The notes beneath the pieces are model-generated. The model made no database searches and had not been told where the DNA came from. It worked only from the letters and a program-made list of their open reading frames with translations. Source: Blastomyces gilchristii SLH14081 (Eukaryota; Ascomycota; Eurotiomycetes; Onygenales; Ajellomycetaceae). Taken from it: 64,000 bases of DNA. Location: NCBI RefSeq assembly GCF_000003855.2, contig NW_003101666.1, positions 971,129-1,035,128 of the forward strand. Direction: 5' to 3'. How positions within the stretch are numbered: the first letter of the stretch is position 1; each line of letters opens with the position of its first letter. The translations under genes were made by a program, and so were the position numbers. This document shows, piece by piece, positions 38,027 to 50,432 of this stretch.

Positions 38027-39168
38027 ACTAAAGATTACAACTCAGATACTCATTGATAATATATTAAACAGATACTATATAAATTCAGAGAAGCTTGTCT
38101 AATATATAATCTCTTTAAATATCATTTTCTTCAAGAAGAAATAGACTTTATAGACTATATAATTGAATATTACAGCATCTGCATGAATCTCAAACATATT
38201 AAAATAATAGTAGCATAGCTTATCTCTAAGTCAATCAGAAATGTTTATAAATTTCTGAGCTTTTATAACTTCTATTACTGCTTTATACTTCACTACAGTA
38301 AGATAGCTTTATCAATAACTAGTCTTCTCAAGACTAATAAAATCTTTCAATAAACAGAGTCTGAGAACTTTAACTTTCTCTTACTGAAAGAGGTCTTTAT
38401 CAAAGCTCTGCTACTTATATTCTACTCAGATAAGCTTGATATAGTCATTTTCTATAATATCAGTGAATATATTATAAGTGAAATTCTTATATAGAAAGAT
38501 TCTGATGATTACTTACACTCAGTCACATTTTATAGCTGAAAAATGATAAGTGCTGAGTATAACTATGAAATCTATGATTAAGAAATATTAGTAATAATAG
38601 AGTTAATCAAGTATTAAAGTCATTTTATCAGAAGTAATCATTATAATACAGTTATATACAGTGATTATAACAATCTTCTATTCTTTCTCATAATTAAGGT
38701 TCTTAGTCATCATTAAGTAAGATGAGCTCAACACCTAAGTGAGCTTAATATCAGTATAAAGTATAAGAAAGGTCACAGTAACTCAGCAGATATACTCAGT
38801 CAGTACTCAGACTATTAATCATACTCAGATAATCTTACAGAACTTATTAACATATTTTATAAATTTCTTAATAAATTCTGTGATTATCTCTGCAATGCTC
38901 ATCTCAGTGTTCTCACAGTAGTATAAATAGTAGAGTTAATCTCAGTTATCTCTATTCATACTTAGATATAGATACATACTGAAGATCATATTACAGAGCT
39001 GCTACTGTAAATAATCTATAATAATCTTTCTAAAAATCTTGAATCACTCATATCTTTGATAGATTATAATAACCTGGAAAATTGAGCTATAGAGAATGAT
39101 CTACTCTTTTATAAAGACAGAATCTTTGTCTCAGATTATATATTAACTTGAGTTTTCATTCTGTAGAA

Positions 39169-39697
39169 CTTTCATGACTCTTTTACTACAGAATACTTTG
39201 AATCTTATCAAATCTATGTATTAATAAACTGTTGATTCTAATGATCTATCATGCAGTGTAATGTGAATAACTATATACACAGCTGTAAAACATGCAGATA
39301 ATTCAAGTCTATCACTCATTAAGTATACAGAGAGCTCACACTCATTCTTATCTCAGATATTAATTAATATACAATCACTCTTGACTTTGTAGTAGATCTA
39401 CTCAAGTTCATCTGCTCAGTTACAGACATCACATTTAACATCATTCTGATAATTATATGCAAAAGATTCAAACACTCTTATTACATTCTCATCACAGCAG
39501 ATCTTCTCTCAGAGATGTTTACACAGTTATTTATTAACAATATTATCTGTCTTTATGAAATGTCAGTAGTCTTAATCTCAGACTGTGATTATCTTTTCAT
39601 CTCAGAATTCTGGCACTTTCTTGTCAATCTTCTTAATACTAATCATTGCCTCTTCACTATCTATTATACACAGACTGATAATCAGATAGAAAGATAA
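39169..39697 (+). pseudogene. Integrase remnant of element C
   Basis: The zinc region is visible as FHDSFTTEYF... and CNVNNYIHSCKTCR (39169-39300). Downstream, a 60-codon open stretch (39515-39697) includes ISDCDYLFISEFWHF and YYTQTDNQIER, the usual SDRGPQFTSHFW and YHPQTDGQTER blocks. Not functional. Confidence 0.85.
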
Positions 39698-40585
39698 AAT
39701 CATGAACTGAAAGTATATCTACATCTATATATCATCTACTTACAGAATGACTGAGTAGATCTTCTCATCTTAGCTGAATTTATTTACAGTAATTCAGTAC
39801 ACTCTATTTATAATCTCATCTTATTCTTTATAAATCTAGAATATTATCTCATATCTCTCATCATATCTAACTTTTCTCTCTCAGAACTAGATGACACTGC
39901 TATGAAATATTATACAGTTCTTATCAAAGATACTTAGTAAGAGACTTATAATCATCTTCTTCACTCTCAGAATCTCATGCAGTATTATGTCTATAACAAG
40001 CTCTGTGAGTTTCAGATAGATAATCTTGTTTTTCTTAATATAAAGAATATAAAAACATGTCATCTTAACTACAAGCTAGATTACAAGTTTCTTGAACTCT
40101 TTACTATGCAGGTCTGTGTCAGTACATAGATATATTAACTCAATCTATCATCTTTCTATTATATATATAATGTATTTCATGTCTCACTTCTAGAATTATA
40201 TCATATATTCATTCTAAATAATTAGTATATTCTCTCAGAGATTCTACATTCTGATCTGAATAATAATGATGATATTCAAGAGATACTCAATGTCAAGCTC
40301 ACTCAGAGAAACTGAATCAAATACCTAGTATATTAAGTAAGTCACAGTTCTTAATTTAATAAATGAGTAGACTATGACTATCTCTCTAATACTCAGTCAT
40401 ATCTTGATATCTTCTACACCTGCTATTTAATGAGGTCTTAACAACTATCAGTAATAAACTCAGTATCAGACATTTCACAAGCAGACTCTGCACATGCTGA
40501 CATGCTTGACTCTTTTCAGACACAGTATTATAATGTTGACTGCTATCAGAAGAATGACCTATAACAAGTCTCTTCATTTCTCATA

Positions 40586-40740
40586 GAGCAGGGCATGTCC
40601 TGCTAAGAAGTAGGACAGGGCACATCCTGCTACAAGTTTCAAAAGTAGGGTCAGAGACTTCCACTACTTCACCTAAACTCTAGAACAGGGTGCATCTCAC
40701 TAGAATCTCAGAACAGAGCAGAGTGTGTTTCACTGATTTC
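40586..40740 (+). repeat. Imperfect palindromic repeats near the 3' end of element C
   Basis: Repeated 16-mers GCAGGGCATGTCCTGC, ACAGGGCACATCCTGC and ACAGGGTGCATCTCAC, spaced by AGTAGG and CTAGA-type sequence. The first is an imperfect palindrome. The segment is richer in G+C than the rest of the element. Confidence 0.6.
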
Positions 40741-40756
40741 ACTCTTTAAGCTTTTC

Positions 40757-40777
40757 TTTTTTTTTTTTTTTTTTTTG
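40757..40777 (+). repeat. T21 homopolymer
   Basis: Uninterrupted T run near the 3' end of element C. Confidence 0.9.
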
Positions 40778-40893
40778 CCACTACTGTATACTCTAATTGC
40801 CTAATTGTCTGTATGCCTTACTATCTATATCACATGTATAATATAATAACCTCGCCACTCTGGAGGAGGGATGAGGGAGGTGAGGAGGCAGAG

Positions 40894-41074
40894 TGTAAGG
40901 CCTAGGGCTTAGGGCATGCTTACATACACATCATGTGACCCACAGAAGACGCGGCGTGTCTTATACTCATTCCCTGCTTCTCTACTATCTAGTTCTCTTC
41001 TTCAAGAATCAGTAATATTACATCCTAATATGAAGCTGCTGTCACCCCGATATCCATGTAACCAAGTCCTAACA
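40894..41074 (+). repeat. Right LTR of element C
   Basis: 181-bp partner of the left LTR. One difference (GCGTGTC here against GCGCGTC) lies in its first half. Confidence 0.93.
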
Positions 41075-41739
41075 ACGAGCTGTGGTGATTTCGGAGCCAG
41101 TTTGGCCAAATAGGAACCTTCTCCAAATATATAGTAGGAAATGCTAGTATTAGTAATTTTTCGACCATCGGCAAAAAACTACAAATAGCAAGACACATAT
41201 CTCTATATCAAAAGTGATACATTATAGCTCCTGCTATTGTTCTGTAAATAGCTAGGTAGCAGGCGGGCTTTAACTATGCGGGGAAGCTGTTTTAGAGCCG
41301 AATCACCCTCAGCATCCTCACGTCTCACTACATCAGCCAGCCAATATATTAAAAATGTAACTGCACAGGAAGAAAGCCCCCTGTGCTGAAACCTCCCTTC
41401 CCGACGATGACCACCAATCGGAGGGACAACAATGTGGATGAACGGGCAGCTAAATTGGAAATCCCGGACATGCGGTGACCCAGAGAAGGATTAGCCGCTT
41501 GTTCTTTATAAACAGTCGCTTGCGCCCTCTTCGACGGACTCCAATCTTAGTGGTTACTGAGACACTGCATTGTGAATGGATGGAAGTCGCCGTGATCGGT
41601 TTTGCGCAACTGTTTCAAAGGCTCGCTGTCATTTCCTCGGCCATAGCCTTTTTTACAGAGTACAATAGCAAGCCATCGAAGTCAGAATAGCGACACAAGA
41701 CAATTTTTAGCCTCGAATCTGTATCGTCCATCATTCAGC
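41075..41739. other. Upstream region of the adenosine deaminase gene
   Basis: Starts with the right target duplication of element C. Balanced composition, no gene seen; presumed promoter. Confidence 0.5.
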
Positions 41740-43603
41740 ATGGGGAGCAGTATCCCATCTTGCATTCCTGGCGATGTCAGCTCTGCTATCTCAAAGCATC
41801 TCCAGAACCGCCAGGAGCTGATATTGCAGGAAAGAGGAAGCCGCAGCGGTTAGCTACTACACATTTGCCCAAAATCCATATGTGGGATTTTCTTTTGCCT
41901 TTTGAAAGCAAATCCGACGGCATCTCTCCTGATAGTTCTAACATTTGAAAATACGTAACGCTACAGATGCCGATTTTCGCCGCTCCCTATCACCAACAGC
42001 CCAAAAGGCCTGCGACATCGTTCAGCGCATCCGGCGAGAAGAACAGAACGCGACCTGGCGCCAAGCACAGTATGATAAGGACGATGAAGAATTGTATCCC
42101 GGGATGATGTTCATATTGGCAAAGGCGCGCATGGAGTCAACGAAGCTCTGGAAAATCGCCTGCAGGATGCCCAAAGGTGCCCTTCTTCATTGCCACATGG
42201 GAGCTATGGTGGATCTGGGCTGGCTCTACGAGAAAACGCTAGCAACACCTGGCATGCATTTTTATTCACCACTGCCACTGGATACTGAGAGTAATCGTAG
42301 CAAGGCCGCGGTGCAGTTTACTTACTCGAAGGCTGCACCGAAAGAGACTGCATCAGTCTGGACATCCGGATACCAGCCTGGTACGTTGATCGAAGCCAAT
42401 TTTGCTGCGGATAGTTTCCCAGATGGCGGCCGGGAGGGATTTATCTCATGGCTTAAAGATCGGACGTCGATTATCGCGAAGGAGTCCATCGAGCATCATC
42501 TTGGGGTTGATGCTATCTGGAGGAAGTTTACGTCTGCGTTTATTATTTTGGGTTCGATTATATATTACGAGCCCATTCTACGTGCTTTTATACAGAAGTT
42601 ACTCGAGACGATCGCGAACGATGGGGTGCAGTGGGTGGAGTTGAGAGATGCGTTTGTAGACCCATACCGACGCGAAAATGAGGATGTTCCTTCTGGAGAT
42701 TTCAACGAGATGGTGCGTGCCATCGGCGAGGAGATCGAGAAGTTCAAGGCGACGAAGCGGGGTGAGAACTTTTGGGGAGGCCGCATTATCTGGACTGCAC
42801 TGCGGCAGATGGGCACGGAGAATATTATTAAAAGTACGTTTTAAACTCTACTAAATTCTGCGGGCTGCAAGCCATTAACTAACTCCATGCGCTCGTCCAC
42901 ACAAGACATGCAAAACTGCATTCGTGCCAAAAAGGCACACCCGCATTTAATCGCCGGCTTCGACCTCGTCGGCCAAGAAGACATGGGACGCACGCTCAAA
43001 GACCTGACCCCGGAGTTACTATGGTTCCGACAAAGATGCGTCGAAGAAAAGTTGGAGATCCCCTTCTTTTTCCATGCAGGCGAGTGTCTGGGCGACGGTG
43101 ATAGCACAGATGACAATCTCTATGATGCCATCCTGCTTGGGACCAGGCGCATCGGGCACGGCTTCTCACTATACAAACACCCCGTTTTGATCGACATGGT
43201 CAAGGAGAAGAAAATACTCATCGAATCATGCCCGATCTCAAATGAAGTGCTGAGATTGACAGCAACGGTCCTGGCTCACCCGCTTCCCGCGCTGCTGGCT
43301 CGGGGTGTCCCGGCGTCACTCAGCAACGATGACCCTGCCCTCCTAGGCCAGGGTACGTCGGGCATGTCTCATGACTTTTGGTCAGCGCTGCAAGGGTGGG
43401 AGAATCTCGGCCTGGCTGGGCTGGGATCGCTGGCAGAGAATAGCGTTCGCTGGGGCATATATGAAGATCAGACTGAGGAAGAGTGGCTGCGGGATATTGA
43501 GCGTGGTGCCGATGGGAGTGGGATCCGTGCCGAAAAGATGAAATGTTGGCAAAAGTCGTGGGAGAGATTTTGCCAATGGATTGTGGATGAATATGGGGAT
43601 TAG
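41740..43603 (+). CDS. ADGF/CECR1-type adenosine deaminase family protein
   Basis: Deaminates adenosine or a related purine nucleoside with a zinc-bound water; the exact substrate is inferred from family. Three exons (41740-41848, 41967-42833, 42906-43603) give 557 residues, the size of the ADGF/CECR1 branch rather than the ~350-residue classical enzyme. Motifs are LLHCHMGAMVD (first zinc HxH), LIAGFDLVGQED, FFFHAGECLGDGDSTDDNLYD (HAGE), RRIGHGFSLYKHP, ESCPISNEVLR, and LSNDDPALLG. No signal peptide is visible (MGSSIPSCIPGDVSSAISKH), so it is probably intracellular, unlike the secreted animal members. The start was chosen because exon 1 joins in phase (...RGSRS to DADFRRSL). Confidence 0.88.
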
Positions 43604-44007
43604 CTGATCGCTCCGCGGTTGATTGTTTCCTTTGTTATTGTTATTGTTGTTAATTGTTTGGTCATCTCTTATGAATTCGCGAACCAGTTCAGATACCACC
43701 TAGATTAGAGTTAACCCCTCTAGGGAGCTTTCAACGTTTGATCTTAGCTATACAGCCATCCACTGTGTCATATTGGACATCATCACTCGTTCAATATATA
43801 AATCTCCACGTCCAATGCCCGTCCTTTTGTCCTTTCCGTCTCACACGCCGCTCTATATTAAATTTGCTGAATCAAATGTCGAAACTGGAAAATAGTTCTC
43901 CGAATACAAGCGATAGAGAAATTTATTACCTGAGAAATATATGAACCCGCATATCTTCCTGGCTATTCCGTACTCTGACCTATAGAAAGAATTCCAAAGA
44001 GCTTCAG
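43604..44007. other. Convergent 3' region
   Basis: Between the deaminase stop and the folylpolyglutamate synthase stop; 3' UTRs, no coding signal. Confidence 0.5.
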
Positions 44008-45735
44008 CTAATCTTGCGGCCGTAAAATGTTAAGAGCCCCTCCAACCAAATGTAGGCTCCCAGTTACAAGCACCTCCATCCCACCCTGTAGAGCACCCAT
44101 CCGTTTGGCAAACTTAATTGCGCCCTCAATGGTAGGCTCGCATGAAACTACACCCTGGGGGTTAAGTCCCTTCCATATTGAAGAATATAAATCGCAAAAT
44201 TCAGGAAAAGATGGCTCGGCTAATTTAACAGTGCGGTCTCAAAAGCAAAGAAAGAGAAAGAAGGTTGGAAAAAGTTAGTCCGCATTTATTACATCAACAA
44301 TGGCGGCGATGCAATCTCGACTTACCTTTTCCCATGGACCCGCCCTCGCTCTCCTGGTAGGTCGTGAAGATAACACAATCTGGTGCAGCGTTGTATTTGG
44401 AGAGGGAATGTGCCAAACCTTCCGCAAGAGCTGCTCCGTCGCGGCCTTCTGAAAAGTGGCTGAAGATCAGAACGCGGAACCTAAAACCAAACGTTGTGGT
44501 TTTGTGAGCTCAGCTGCCTGGCGCGTGAGGTGGAAAGAAAGATAAATCTGCGTACTTTTGGCTATCGGGAGCATTGGTAGCATTTGAAAACCATTGCACC
44601 GCCTGTTCCAGGCTCATCATGTTGTGCGCTCCATCCAGGAACCATCGCGATATTCCGTCTTCGATAACTTCAAATCTCCCAGCCCATGAGAAAGTTTTGA
44701 TACCTCTGGAGATGTCCTCTGCATCAATGGTGTCCTCGGGCGCCTTGAGCTTCAAAAAGGCTCTCGCGATTTCAAGGGCAAGAGAACAGTTCAGTCGCTG
44801 AACTGGAATATTGAGCACTCCACCGCCGTCAAAAAGGGCTTCATTGGTTGAGACGAAGGTCAAATCGACCCCTTTCTCTGCAGCGCGTTTGCTCAAAGCA
44901 ACACTGGGACGATCCTCTTGTAATACAGAGAATGCAGGTGTGCCAGCTTTGAAAATTCCAGCTTTATGCCAAGCAATGTCCTCAATTGTAGGTCCCAGCT
45001 GGGAAATATGGTCCATACCAAGCGACGTGACCCCCGTTACAACTGGTTTTGGTATTACATTTGTGGCATCATACTCCCCACCATGGTGCGTCTCGAATAT
45101 CGCTGCATCAACTTTTTCCTTGACAAACGTGTGGAAGGCCAATAAAGCCAGGAGTTGCAGATAACGTGGCAACCTGTCTATCTCTGCAGATACTAGCTTT
45201 TCCCACACCTCGAAGAGATAGCGCGTGAACATATCTTCCGTTATTGGCTGATTATCAATCTGTATTCTCTCCCTGATACATCTCAAATGAGGGGAAGTAT
45301 ATAACCCGATCCGGCTTGGAAATCCCGTCCTCAAACCATGCGCATGGAGAAAAGAGCGAGTGAACGCGCAGGTGCTGCCTTTCCCCTTTGTCCCGGCAAC
45401 ATGGACTATGTTCAACTTGTCAAGATCGCGGTCCTGAACCACTGGACTGGTAAGAACTCGCTCAGAGCATCACAGCTGCAAGGCCAGACACCATTTCTTA
45501 CCGAGTGACCTAAAATCTGCAACCACTCGGACATTCCAGCTAGGCTTGGTGTGCCTCTTAGAACGTTATTACTGCTCGGCAAGGCCGCATTTTGCGAAGC
45601 TTGGGGTGCTGCAGCGGCTATCGGACGGCAAGGCCGCCGTCGCATCTCCAAGAGCTTGAGAGCATTCTGTGTCAAGTGTTAGATTTTCGGTCATAACAAA
45701 TAGATTGGACAAATTACCTCGTAACTTCGTTTCAT
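44008..45735 (-). CDS. Folylpolyglutamate synthase
   Basis: Adds glutamates to folates using ATP, which retains them in the cell and is needed for one-carbon metabolism and methionine synthesis. Five exons (45735-45718, 45666-45502, 45433-44556, 44480-44326, 44237-44008) join to 481 residues. The first exon is only 18 bases (MKRSYE). The acceptor before DRDLDKL was preferred to nearer AGs because it alone keeps phase. Motifs are VHVAGTKGKGSTCAF (ATP loop), GLYTSPHL, HHGGEYDATN (synthase signature), WFLDGAHNMMS, and VTGSLHLVGGALNIL at the C-terminus. GGEYDATN favours the polyglutamate synthase (Met7 type) over dihydrofolate synthase. No clear mitochondrial leader is seen at this start. Confidence 0.92.
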
Positions 45736-47293
45736 ATTGGCCAAGACGGGTAAGGTACACAAATTCGAGATGGCTGTTTGCTCCTCTGGGTGCGGGGGAT
45801 ACATTCGAGCCTTCTACCTTTTTGGAATTTTAATTACTATTGGCGCACCACACGCTCATCGTCCCCGGCTCTCCTTCCGCCAACGATAATTTATTCATTA
45901 TTCGAGGGTTACAGTACTATCCTTGACTTCAAGAATGGATTTTGCGCAGCGATATTCTGGCAAGTTGCAACCCTTTCCTAAATAGGACTAGTGCTGTTTT
46001 TTCCGCTATTGTTTTAAAAAGAAATGTCAACCGCCAACGGTCAACATGCACCGTCAATGATGTCCAACTAGCAGCGTAGAGTTGGTCTGATCAAATTGAT
46101 CATTGCATGCTTGGAGAAACTGCTGTGCTCTTTTTTCCCGGTCAAGGAGACGTGAAGGAAACAAAAGAGAAAGCTTGTATCGAGAGAAACTAGCCAGGTA
46201 CAGACCCTTCCTTACCCATCAGCAACGCCGCCTCAGGAGCTCATGATACTACTATGATAGCAACGGTGTTCTCCAACTCAATCCGCTGAGTAAATCTCCT
46301 GAGGACACAAATGCAATGAGGCTCGTGTCTCAGTGATCGCAAACGTGTATTGCCAATTAGACCGCCTATCTATCAGCTTCAGAAAGTTGATGCAGCCGAA
46401 GGTAGCTTTGATGAGAAAACTTTGAATGCCGCTTGCAGAACTCATCCCGCGTCAACGTTTTCTCCAGCTTCTCTGGAGCTTCAGCACAAGGCCTCACGCG
46501 CTTCGGTACGCTAGATTATAAAGTGTAACCAAAAGCATTCCAGGATCTAGGCTTCCAATGCGAGAGCTTCACCACCGAATCTCACTTGGAAGAAGTAGTC
46601 TTGCCGTGTTGGAGAGCAGGACAGGGATGATTTCATTGTTCTATTTTCCCGTCCCCTTGTGGATAATAAATGTACTGTCATTTTTGGAAGGACAGGATTT
46701 CCCGTCAATCTAGACACTCTGGTCTCTCAGACTTGCGGACCGAACTACAACTGATATAGTTGTTCGTGTTGAGTGCATAGTGCCCGGCTATTTGGGTTTT
46801 CATTTAGCCGTCTTCGTGCTTTGCAGATTCGATCAAACGTCACCTGCGGCTACAAACTCGTCTCGGAGGAATCACCCCAAAGAAATACACTGGACTGGAC
46901 GTCCGTCGACGTTAAGCTAATCATTGGTCGCCAACCCAAGGAGCACCCAAATTGTGTGATGAGAGGTAGCCACTATCTTCCATCTAATACTCTCTGCTTT
47001 CCGGCTAGATGAGTTTTTGCCCAGCTGTTGTTAACTTAGCATCGGAGGCTTCTCTGTCTACAATTACCAACAAGCCAGCACGTTATTTAGGGAAGAAACT
47101 TGAGGGGTACTTTCGGGAGATGTCATTTTTAGTTTGAATATATGCAGCAAGGGATCCAGTCTTTTTTGGTAACTTCAGAGCTTGCCATCGATAGCAAACC
47201 TCGATATTCAATCTCCCAAACTGCAAAATGTCAAATATCCCATGTCATCCAGCAAATACATACAAAACAGCAACCTCCATCCCTTTTCCTCTC
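45736..47293. other. Intergenic region
   Basis: 1.6 kb between the folylpolyglutamate synthase start and the 3' side of the acetyltransferase. Short open frames only; no recognisable gene. Confidence 0.5.
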
Positions 47294-48094
47294 TCAGTTT
47301 TGCCTCGCAGGCCTGACCATTCCAAAGAGGGGTCTCCCCCCTTCTCCTCCATACTTGCTTGTTTCAAACGTAAATGAGTCAACATCTTCGAATCCAAACT
47401 TCTTTTACAAATTGTGAGCCTTCAGGCTTTACTCCAGCCACCCAGGGAGATTCTCCTTATCCGCAATGTCGACGCCATATTGTAACATTGCGGAGCCAGC
47501 ACCAAGACCCTGGTGGGCGATTTCGGTCGCGAAACAACTGAGGACTTTTTGTGCTGTGAGAAGAAGGTCGCGTGTTTCCTCAGGAGATAAAATGGAGAGA
47601 CGGACAAAATGTGCACAGCAGCGCAAATTGGACTCAACAGGCAGAATGGAGAAATCGCGGAAGAAGAAATCACAGCAAAATGGACACTTACAAGCATGTC
47701 TCTGCCCACGCATCCTATCCCGCATCTTAAAAATCTGTCTGAAGAAATCCTTACACGCATCCACATTCGCGCCAGTGGCCCATTCCTTCTTGTCCAGGTC
47801 CACTCTCTCAACAGCATTGCTGGACTCCTCGTCGAGATAGAAGTGCCATATGGCCATACCGACAATCGTATCGTCGCCCAGCACAGCTTTGATATAATGC
47901 GTCTTCCGGTCATTCTTCGCTATACCCTCCGCAAGCTCCTTGGCTCGGAATGTAAATCCTTCAGGGTTATGCGGTCCAAACAGGGGCCGAGTCACGGGGT
48001 CGTTGGAAAACGCATCCAATTCCACCCTGGCGAGGGCTGTAGCATCCTCCAGTTGTGCTGGGAGCGCTCTGATTGTCCGAGAAGTATTTGCCAT
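47294..48094 (-). pseudogene. GNAT N-acetyltransferase with broken C-terminus
   Basis: Acetyl-CoA-dependent acetyltransferase of a type common in fungi; substrate unknown. Exon 1 (48094-47692) and exon 2 (47553-47429) join in phase to 175 residues. These cover IRALPAQLEDATALARVELDAF, the core VGMAIWHFYL and the acetyl-CoA loop HQGLGAGSAML, then YGVDIADKENLPGWLE and a stop. Intact relatives continue through a Gly/Tyr block to a KFGFE end. That end exists here downstream, in another frame (47404-47294): KKFGFEDVDSF..., then KYGGEGGRPLFGMVRP and a stop. Between them, indels shift the frame and create the premature stop. The intervening ~30 bases are too short for a usual intron. Either a recent pseudogene, a shortened protein, or sequencing errors. 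Confidence 0.65.
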
Positions 48095-48642
48095 TTTTTG
48101 TAGGATGATGTTATTGAATTCCTTGTCGCGTCCGTTTTGGCAAAACTTTTATAAGTCAACATCCTTGTGTACAAGTACCCCCAATCCGTGACACAGCATC
48201 TTGGTAATAGCTTTCCCGAAGAAAAAGAAAAGAAAGAAAGAAAGAAAGAAAGAAGAAAAAACTTCTAATTGTTCTTCTCGTTTTGTTCTTTGTCTATGAA
48301 GCTCTAAGCAGCTTTGTCATGAGAATCCTAGCCCCTCATCCACGCCTCTAGGCTTCAGCGGTTTTGGTTTTCTAATTTCAGAACAACCCAATGTTCGCCA
48401 TTTGTGTCGAGTTAAGGATTCTAAAGTGTAACCTGTCATACAGCGGAGCGGGGAACGATTTCTAGCTACATATTCAAATATCTATGCAGTTAAATTCGGC
48501 CCAGCAATTTCATTAACCAAATGGAGGACATCATAATTAATATTTCAATATCTTAAACTCACAAGACCAGAGACCAGGATGGGGATACGCCAAAGTCCTG
48601 GCTACTGTTGTCCCCGCGCACAAATAAATACTACCTACCCTC
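48095..48642. other. Promoter of the GNAT gene and 3' flank of the methyltransferase
   Basis: Contains an (AAAG)n microsatellite; no gene. Confidence 0.5.
48220..48262 (+). repeat. (AAAG)n microsatellite
   Basis: About 43 bases of GAAA/AAAG units, purine only, about 130 bases upstream of the GNAT start. Confidence 0.9.
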
Positions 48643-50150
48643 TCATCCCCGCCACACAGCCTCAACCACAGCGAAGAACGTCTCCGAACTCGCGTTGACA
48701 CGGACAACATCAAACCGCTCATCTGCAGCGCGGAAAATGTCCTTCCAACCATCAACCGCGCGTTCCTTTGTATTAAATAATGCCATCATTCTCACATCGG
48801 TTGCGGTGCCCATTTGCTGGATCGAGCGTGGCAACGCAGGTCCTTCCGTTTTATCGTGCTTGCCAATGTATTCTATGAGAAGAACTCGAGCACCGGGCTT
48901 CAATGCGGGAACCAACGCACGCAATATCTTCGCTGCCTCTTGGTCAGGCCAGTCGTGGAGAATCATTTTGATTATGTAAATATCAGCTTGGACCGGCTGC
49001 GGCTGGAAGAAGTCGTGTTCTACAAAGGACACGCGTGGCTTGAATTCCGATGGAAATTCTGTGTCGAACACAGGCTTGACTTTAGGCAGGTCCTGGACTA
49101 TGATTTTGAGGTCTGGGAAGTTCCGTGCTAGTACTACCGCGTCGTGGCCGGCGGAGCCACCCAACTAAATAGTTGATATCATGTTAGCTCCCTCTACGCA
49201 AACCTCGTCATAAACTAATATTCTAGCAATGCAAAACACAAAATACGAGAAAGAAACCAACTCACATCTACCACAGTTGCCTTTCCCGCCGCCTTCCAAT
49301 CATGACATTGAAGCACCACTTCTTCAAGACGGAAAATTTCTTTCACATAACGCATAAACTCCGCAAAGTTCGCAGCTCGCCAACCTTTTTTCTCCCCCTC
49401 ACCGTCATTTTCCAGGAACTCCCAGGGGTTACTATATTTCCCATATATTCCGCTCCTATGGAACAGAGCAAATGATGTCTCGTTCATTTCTTGGGTCAGC
49501 GCGGGCTTCCCGCGGCTGTATTTTGCTAGCGCTTCATTCATGACCATCATGGGGGCGCCTGAGTCATCCAGCACTGTAGAAACAAGGGCTCTTAACCCCG
49601 ATGAACGGGCTAGCGCAGCAGAACGGGACGTGTGCTGCACGCGGGACGAGGGCTTTCCAGGCTCGGTCTCTGAGAATATCCGAAGCGTCATTGCGTGTTG
49701 TAAAAGGCGATAAACAACATCTTCGGGAAGAGATGTATGCTCTGCGATGTCGGCGTAAGAAGCAGTACCGTTGACAGGCACGGCAGACCAGAAATCGAAA
49801 TAATTCATAGTATTGAGAGCGGCGGCATCGGGCATGGCCTATTTGAAGTTAGAATTATTTTGGACCGGGTATTAAGGAGAAATATGGCACTCGGGAACTC
49901 TAACAGTGTGAACATAGTTGAAAATACTCTCACTCGGACCCTGTGTCAGATACCACATATCATTTACTGCGTCAAGGAGCTTTTGTCGTATCAGGAAGCT
50001 TTCTGCCGTCAAGCCAACATAGCTAGGTGGGCTATCCGCAGCGAAAGTCGGTTCTGGAATATTGTTCTCCTGCAACAACTTAGTAAACGTCTCTGAAAGT
50101 TCGGTAATCTTGGCTGCGAGCCCATTGAGGGTTGGCTGTATCTCTGTCAT
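48643..50150 (-). CDS. SAM-dependent O-methyltransferase (COMT-like)
   Basis: Three exons (50150-49905, 49838-49266, 49164-48643) give 446 residues. Residues ~90-200 form the winged-helix dimerisation part (ASYADIAEHTSLPEDVVYRL). The SAM site is VVDLGGSAGHDAV, joined across intron 2. The catalytic region is DIYIIKMILHDWPDQEAAKIL with the conserved His-Asp, followed by ARVLLIEY. This is the caffeate/O-methyltransferase-2 family, whose fungal members often methylate phenolic polyketides such as sterigmatocystin precursors. No polyketide synthase lies in the window, so the substrate is unknown. Two iron-GATA-like sites lie 280-350 bases upstream of the start. Confidence 0.9.
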
Positions 50151-50432
50151 TGTGATATAGGGACCGGAGCTGGGTAAGCGAAGTAACTATAACGGGGGAG
50201 AGAAGGGCGTAAATGTAACTTGTCATTCAGAGTGGCAGGAAAAAGGAACTGATGGCCGAGGGGACCGGGCCCTTTTTATTAGCCATTTCGAACTCATCAT
50301 CATCGCATCTCCCGGCTACAGGGGGTTCCGCTCTCGGACATGCAAGCAGCATCATTCTGACTTGTATCGTATCGGGGAATCCTCGGAGGCCAAGCCCAGC
50401 GTTGTGGATAGCGCCCCTGATCCAATCTTATC

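Larger units (their letters stand above)
35516..41074 (+). mobile_element. Ty3/Gypsy LTR retrotransposon C, RIP-degraded interior
   Basis: A 5.6-kb element with 181-bp LTRs (35516-35696 and 40894-41074), both starting TGTAAGGCC and ending CTAACA. An exact target duplication ACGAG flanks it (35511-35515 and 41075-41079). A strong purine tract (about 40861-40893) precedes the right LTR. The interior is heavily C->T/G->A mutated, yet the two LTRs differ at only about four C/T positions and keep their CpG sites. Reverse transcriptase and integrase remnants lie on the plus strand. It is inserted between two genes without breaking either. Confidence 0.93.

Noticed and set aside
40757..40893. A second SINE on the minus strand with the T21 run as its tail
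   Set aside because: No A or B box is present in the sequence to the right of the T run, only the purine tract and LTR of element C.
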